Source: Methylothermaceae bacteria B42
GTDB taxonomy: Bacteria > Pseudomonadota > Gammaproteobacteria > Methylococcales > Methylothermaceae
Length of the DNA: 64,000 nt
Direction: 5' to 3'
Assembly: GCA_001566965.1 (NCBI GenBank)
Contig: LSNW01000039.1
Span: 1-64,000, forward strand
Below are positions 62,481-64,000 of this stretch, piece by piece. Both the position numbers and the translations under genes were made by a program. Below the pieces are notes generated by a model. That model made no database searches, was not told the origin of the DNA, and saw only the letters and a program-made list of their open reading frames with translations. Position 1 is the first letter of the stretch. Each line of letters begins with the position of its first letter.

Positions 62481-64000
62481 ATGTTCTCGGCACGTTTGAT
62501 TACCCTCGCCTTGACGGGGCTACTGATACAATCCCCTGCGCTTCAAGCCAAGGTCAATGATATTGATAAACCACTGGATCACCCTGCCATCCCGTTGCTG
62601 GATGAAGATGGCAAACACGTCCTGGAAAGCGGCAAACCCTACAGCCCGAGGAAATCTTGCGCGGGTTCCGGGTGTCACGACTACGACAAAATCACCAGCG
62701 CCTATCACTTCGAAATGGGCCGGGACGAAGGCAATGACAACTTCGGAAAGTTCAATAACTTTCTGGGCGCCAAATCCCTGGTAAGCCCCGGCTGGTTTGG
62801 CGGGTTCAACTGCATGGGAGGCAGCATACCCACCCTGCTCGCCAACAAGAAAAACGGCTATAAGGAAATGTTCCGCGACTACGGCGCCGCTGGCTTCATA
62901 GATTGTTCCAGCTGTCACGTGGGTGGCGGTTTCGGGGAAAAAGACCGCCATGGCATCCGCTACACCGAGCGGGACCCGGCCACCATTCCGCCTTACGATG
63001 GGGATTACTACAACCGGGGCACCGACGAGAACAATGAAGACACCGACAAGCTCACCGTCGCCAAATGGGACTGGCACAAAAGCGGACTACTGGAAGCCGA
63101 CTGCATGTGGTGCCATGTCAATTCCGACACCATGACTCTGCCCGATGAAAGAATGAAAGGCCGGCGAGGGATGATTGGTGACTACCGCAGCGCCCGGCGG
63201 GAATTTATTAGTGAAAAACAATTCCGCTATGCCGCCAATACCATTTGGGAGTTCGTCAATCTTAACGCCGGCAAGGAAGGCGAGCCTTTGAAGGCATTAA
63301 CCGTGGAACGGGAATGGGACGAAGAAGGTAAGGATTACACCCTGAAGAAGGATGCGGAAGGCAAACCCATTATCCACTGGAACCCGGTGGCCTTTGACGA
63401 TAGGGGCAGAATCCACGTAAAAATGATGCGCTTTGCCGAAACTGACAACTGCATGGCTTGTCATCGCACCAGTAATTCCCGTCGGGGATTTTATGGCTAT
63501 GGCGATGATGCCCTAGCAGAGCTGGACCCCGAAGATCAAACCCTGGTGGAAGATTACAAGGACGACGTCCACAAAGGCAAGGACCTGGGTAAATATTGGC
63601 AAGGCGAATCCCGTATTATGGATAACTGCAACGTCTGCCACAGCCGGGGATACTTCAAAGGCAAGTTTGAGAACATCAATTTGGATCAGGATCATAACTT
63701 CCTGAAAGGCCATTCGGACATGGATATCCGCAACGACCTGGACTTCGCCGACGGTATCCGCACCTGCGAATACTGTCACGTGGAAGGTCAGAACGCGCGT
63801 GGCGAGCCACCGGTCATTCCATCCAAACAGCCAACCCTACTGGCCGCCCATCTGGAACGGTGGAAAAACAGCGGTTACATGCTGGGATATCCACAAGATA
63901 GTCTGGAGAAAGTCGTACAAACCCATTTTAGGGTATTGAATTGCCAGACTTGCCACATCACCAACAAAAAAGGCCGCGGGGGCAAGCCACTTCAGATCAT
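62481..64000 (+). CDS. Multiheme cytochrome c (partial, runs off the window)
   Basis: At least 506 residues. ATG 62481 has GGAGG 5 bp upstream; signal peptide RLITLALTGLLIQSPALQA. Heme motifs: C-A-G-S-G-C-H (a CX4CH type), then CSSCH, CMWCH, CMACH, CNVCH, CEYCH and CQTCH; at least seven. Extra His residues between them can serve as distal ligands. Secreted to periplasm or surface. Divergent from the FG-GAP gene. It resembles large surface-exposed cytochromes of methanotrophs in general layout (inference); the C-terminus is not seen. Confidence 0.92.
   Translation, partial: MFSARLITLALTGLLIQSPALQAKVNDIDKPLDHPAIPLLDEDGKHVLESGKPYSPRKSCAGSGCHDYDKITSAYHFEMGRDEGNDNFGKFNNFLGAKSLVSPGWFGGFNCMGGSIPTLLANKKNGYKEMFRDYGAAGFIDCSSCHVGGGFGEKDRHGIRYTERDPATIPPYDGDYYNRGTDENNEDTDKLTVAKWDWHKSGLLEADCMWCHVNSDTMTLPDERMKGRRGMIGDYRSARREFISEKQFRYAANTIWEFVNLNAGKEGEPLKALTVEREWDEEGKDYTLKKDAEGKPIIHWNPVAFDDRGRIHVKMMRFAETDNCMACHRTSNSRRGFYGYGDDALAELDPEDQTLVEDYKDDVHKGKDLGKYWQGESRIMDNCNVCHSRGYFKGKFENINLDQDHNFLKGHSDMDIRNDLDFADGIRTCEYCHVEGQNARGEPPVIPSKQPTLLAAHLERWKNSGYMLGYPQDSLEKVVQTHFRVLNCQTCHITNKKGRGGKPLQI

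Overview
The window looks like part of the chromosome of a gammaproteobacterial methanotroph or close relative (Methylococcales-like). The best evidence is a divergent pair encoding NAD(P)-dependent methylene-tetrahydromethanopterin dehydrogenase (mtdB, 33758-34615) and methenyl-tetrahydrofolate cyclohydrolase (fchA, 34988-35617), the C1-carrier chemistry of methylotrophs. Copper enzymes, a multiheme cytochrome c, a type IV minor-pilin operon and a complete urea uptake and urease cluster fit this. The species is not identified.

Layout. 1-890 holds transposase remnants (IS3, IS256) and a decayed fragment. 1090-6173 has one membrane protein of unknown function and a leftward, overlapping glycerol/glycerophosphodiester operon (alpha/beta hydrolase, FGGY kinase, GDPD, short GlpD-like oxidoreductase). 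tRNA-Pro(UGG) and tRNA-Arg(UCU) follow. The 3' half of tRNA-Arg is an exact 48-bp attachment site, and the second copy lies at 22297-22344.

Between the two att copies is a 15.9-kb integrative element. Almost all its genes run leftward: tyrosine integrase, an unknown gene, a small HTH protein, YqaJ nuclease, RecT, Bro-N antirepressor, a TOPRIM/DUF3631 primase-helicase split by a frameshift, SSB, an orphan HEAGH (M41-like) peptidase, a PDDEXK-like nuclease and a terminase-small-subunit-like protein. A BrnT/BrnA toxin-antitoxin pair runs the other way. No capsid, portal, tail or large terminase is visible, so the element resembles a phage satellite more than a prophage.

The most striking feature of the window is inside this element. 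An intergenic array (19463-20042) has four units. Each unit carries five copies of its own 8-9 bp word (direct, inverted, inverted, then a direct tandem pair) and a shared ATGCGG box, at offsets 0/12/30/57/76/85 that are identical in all four units. The word changes from unit to unit, in unit 4 completely, yet all five copies change together. A related word set with the same ATGCGGG box lies in the 3' end of the primase gene (12443-12571).

The right half of the window is mainly core. It holds fimT-pilV-pilW-pilX-pilY1 (22588-29270), gltX-cysS, mtdB/fchA, a membrane-anchored multicopper oxidase with a cupredoxin, several palindromic MITE-like repeats, and a cyclophilin. The leftward nitrogen cluster runs porin-urtABCDE-ureJ-ureD-ureABC-ureEFG (52631 down to 40150). 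Divergent from it are a lipoprotein, an NCS1-transporter/hybrid-histidine-kinase fusion and a LuxR-type response regulator that may sense urea or nitrogen. The window ends with a secreted PPDK-like protein, a frameshifted FG-GAP protein and the start of a multiheme cytochrome c.
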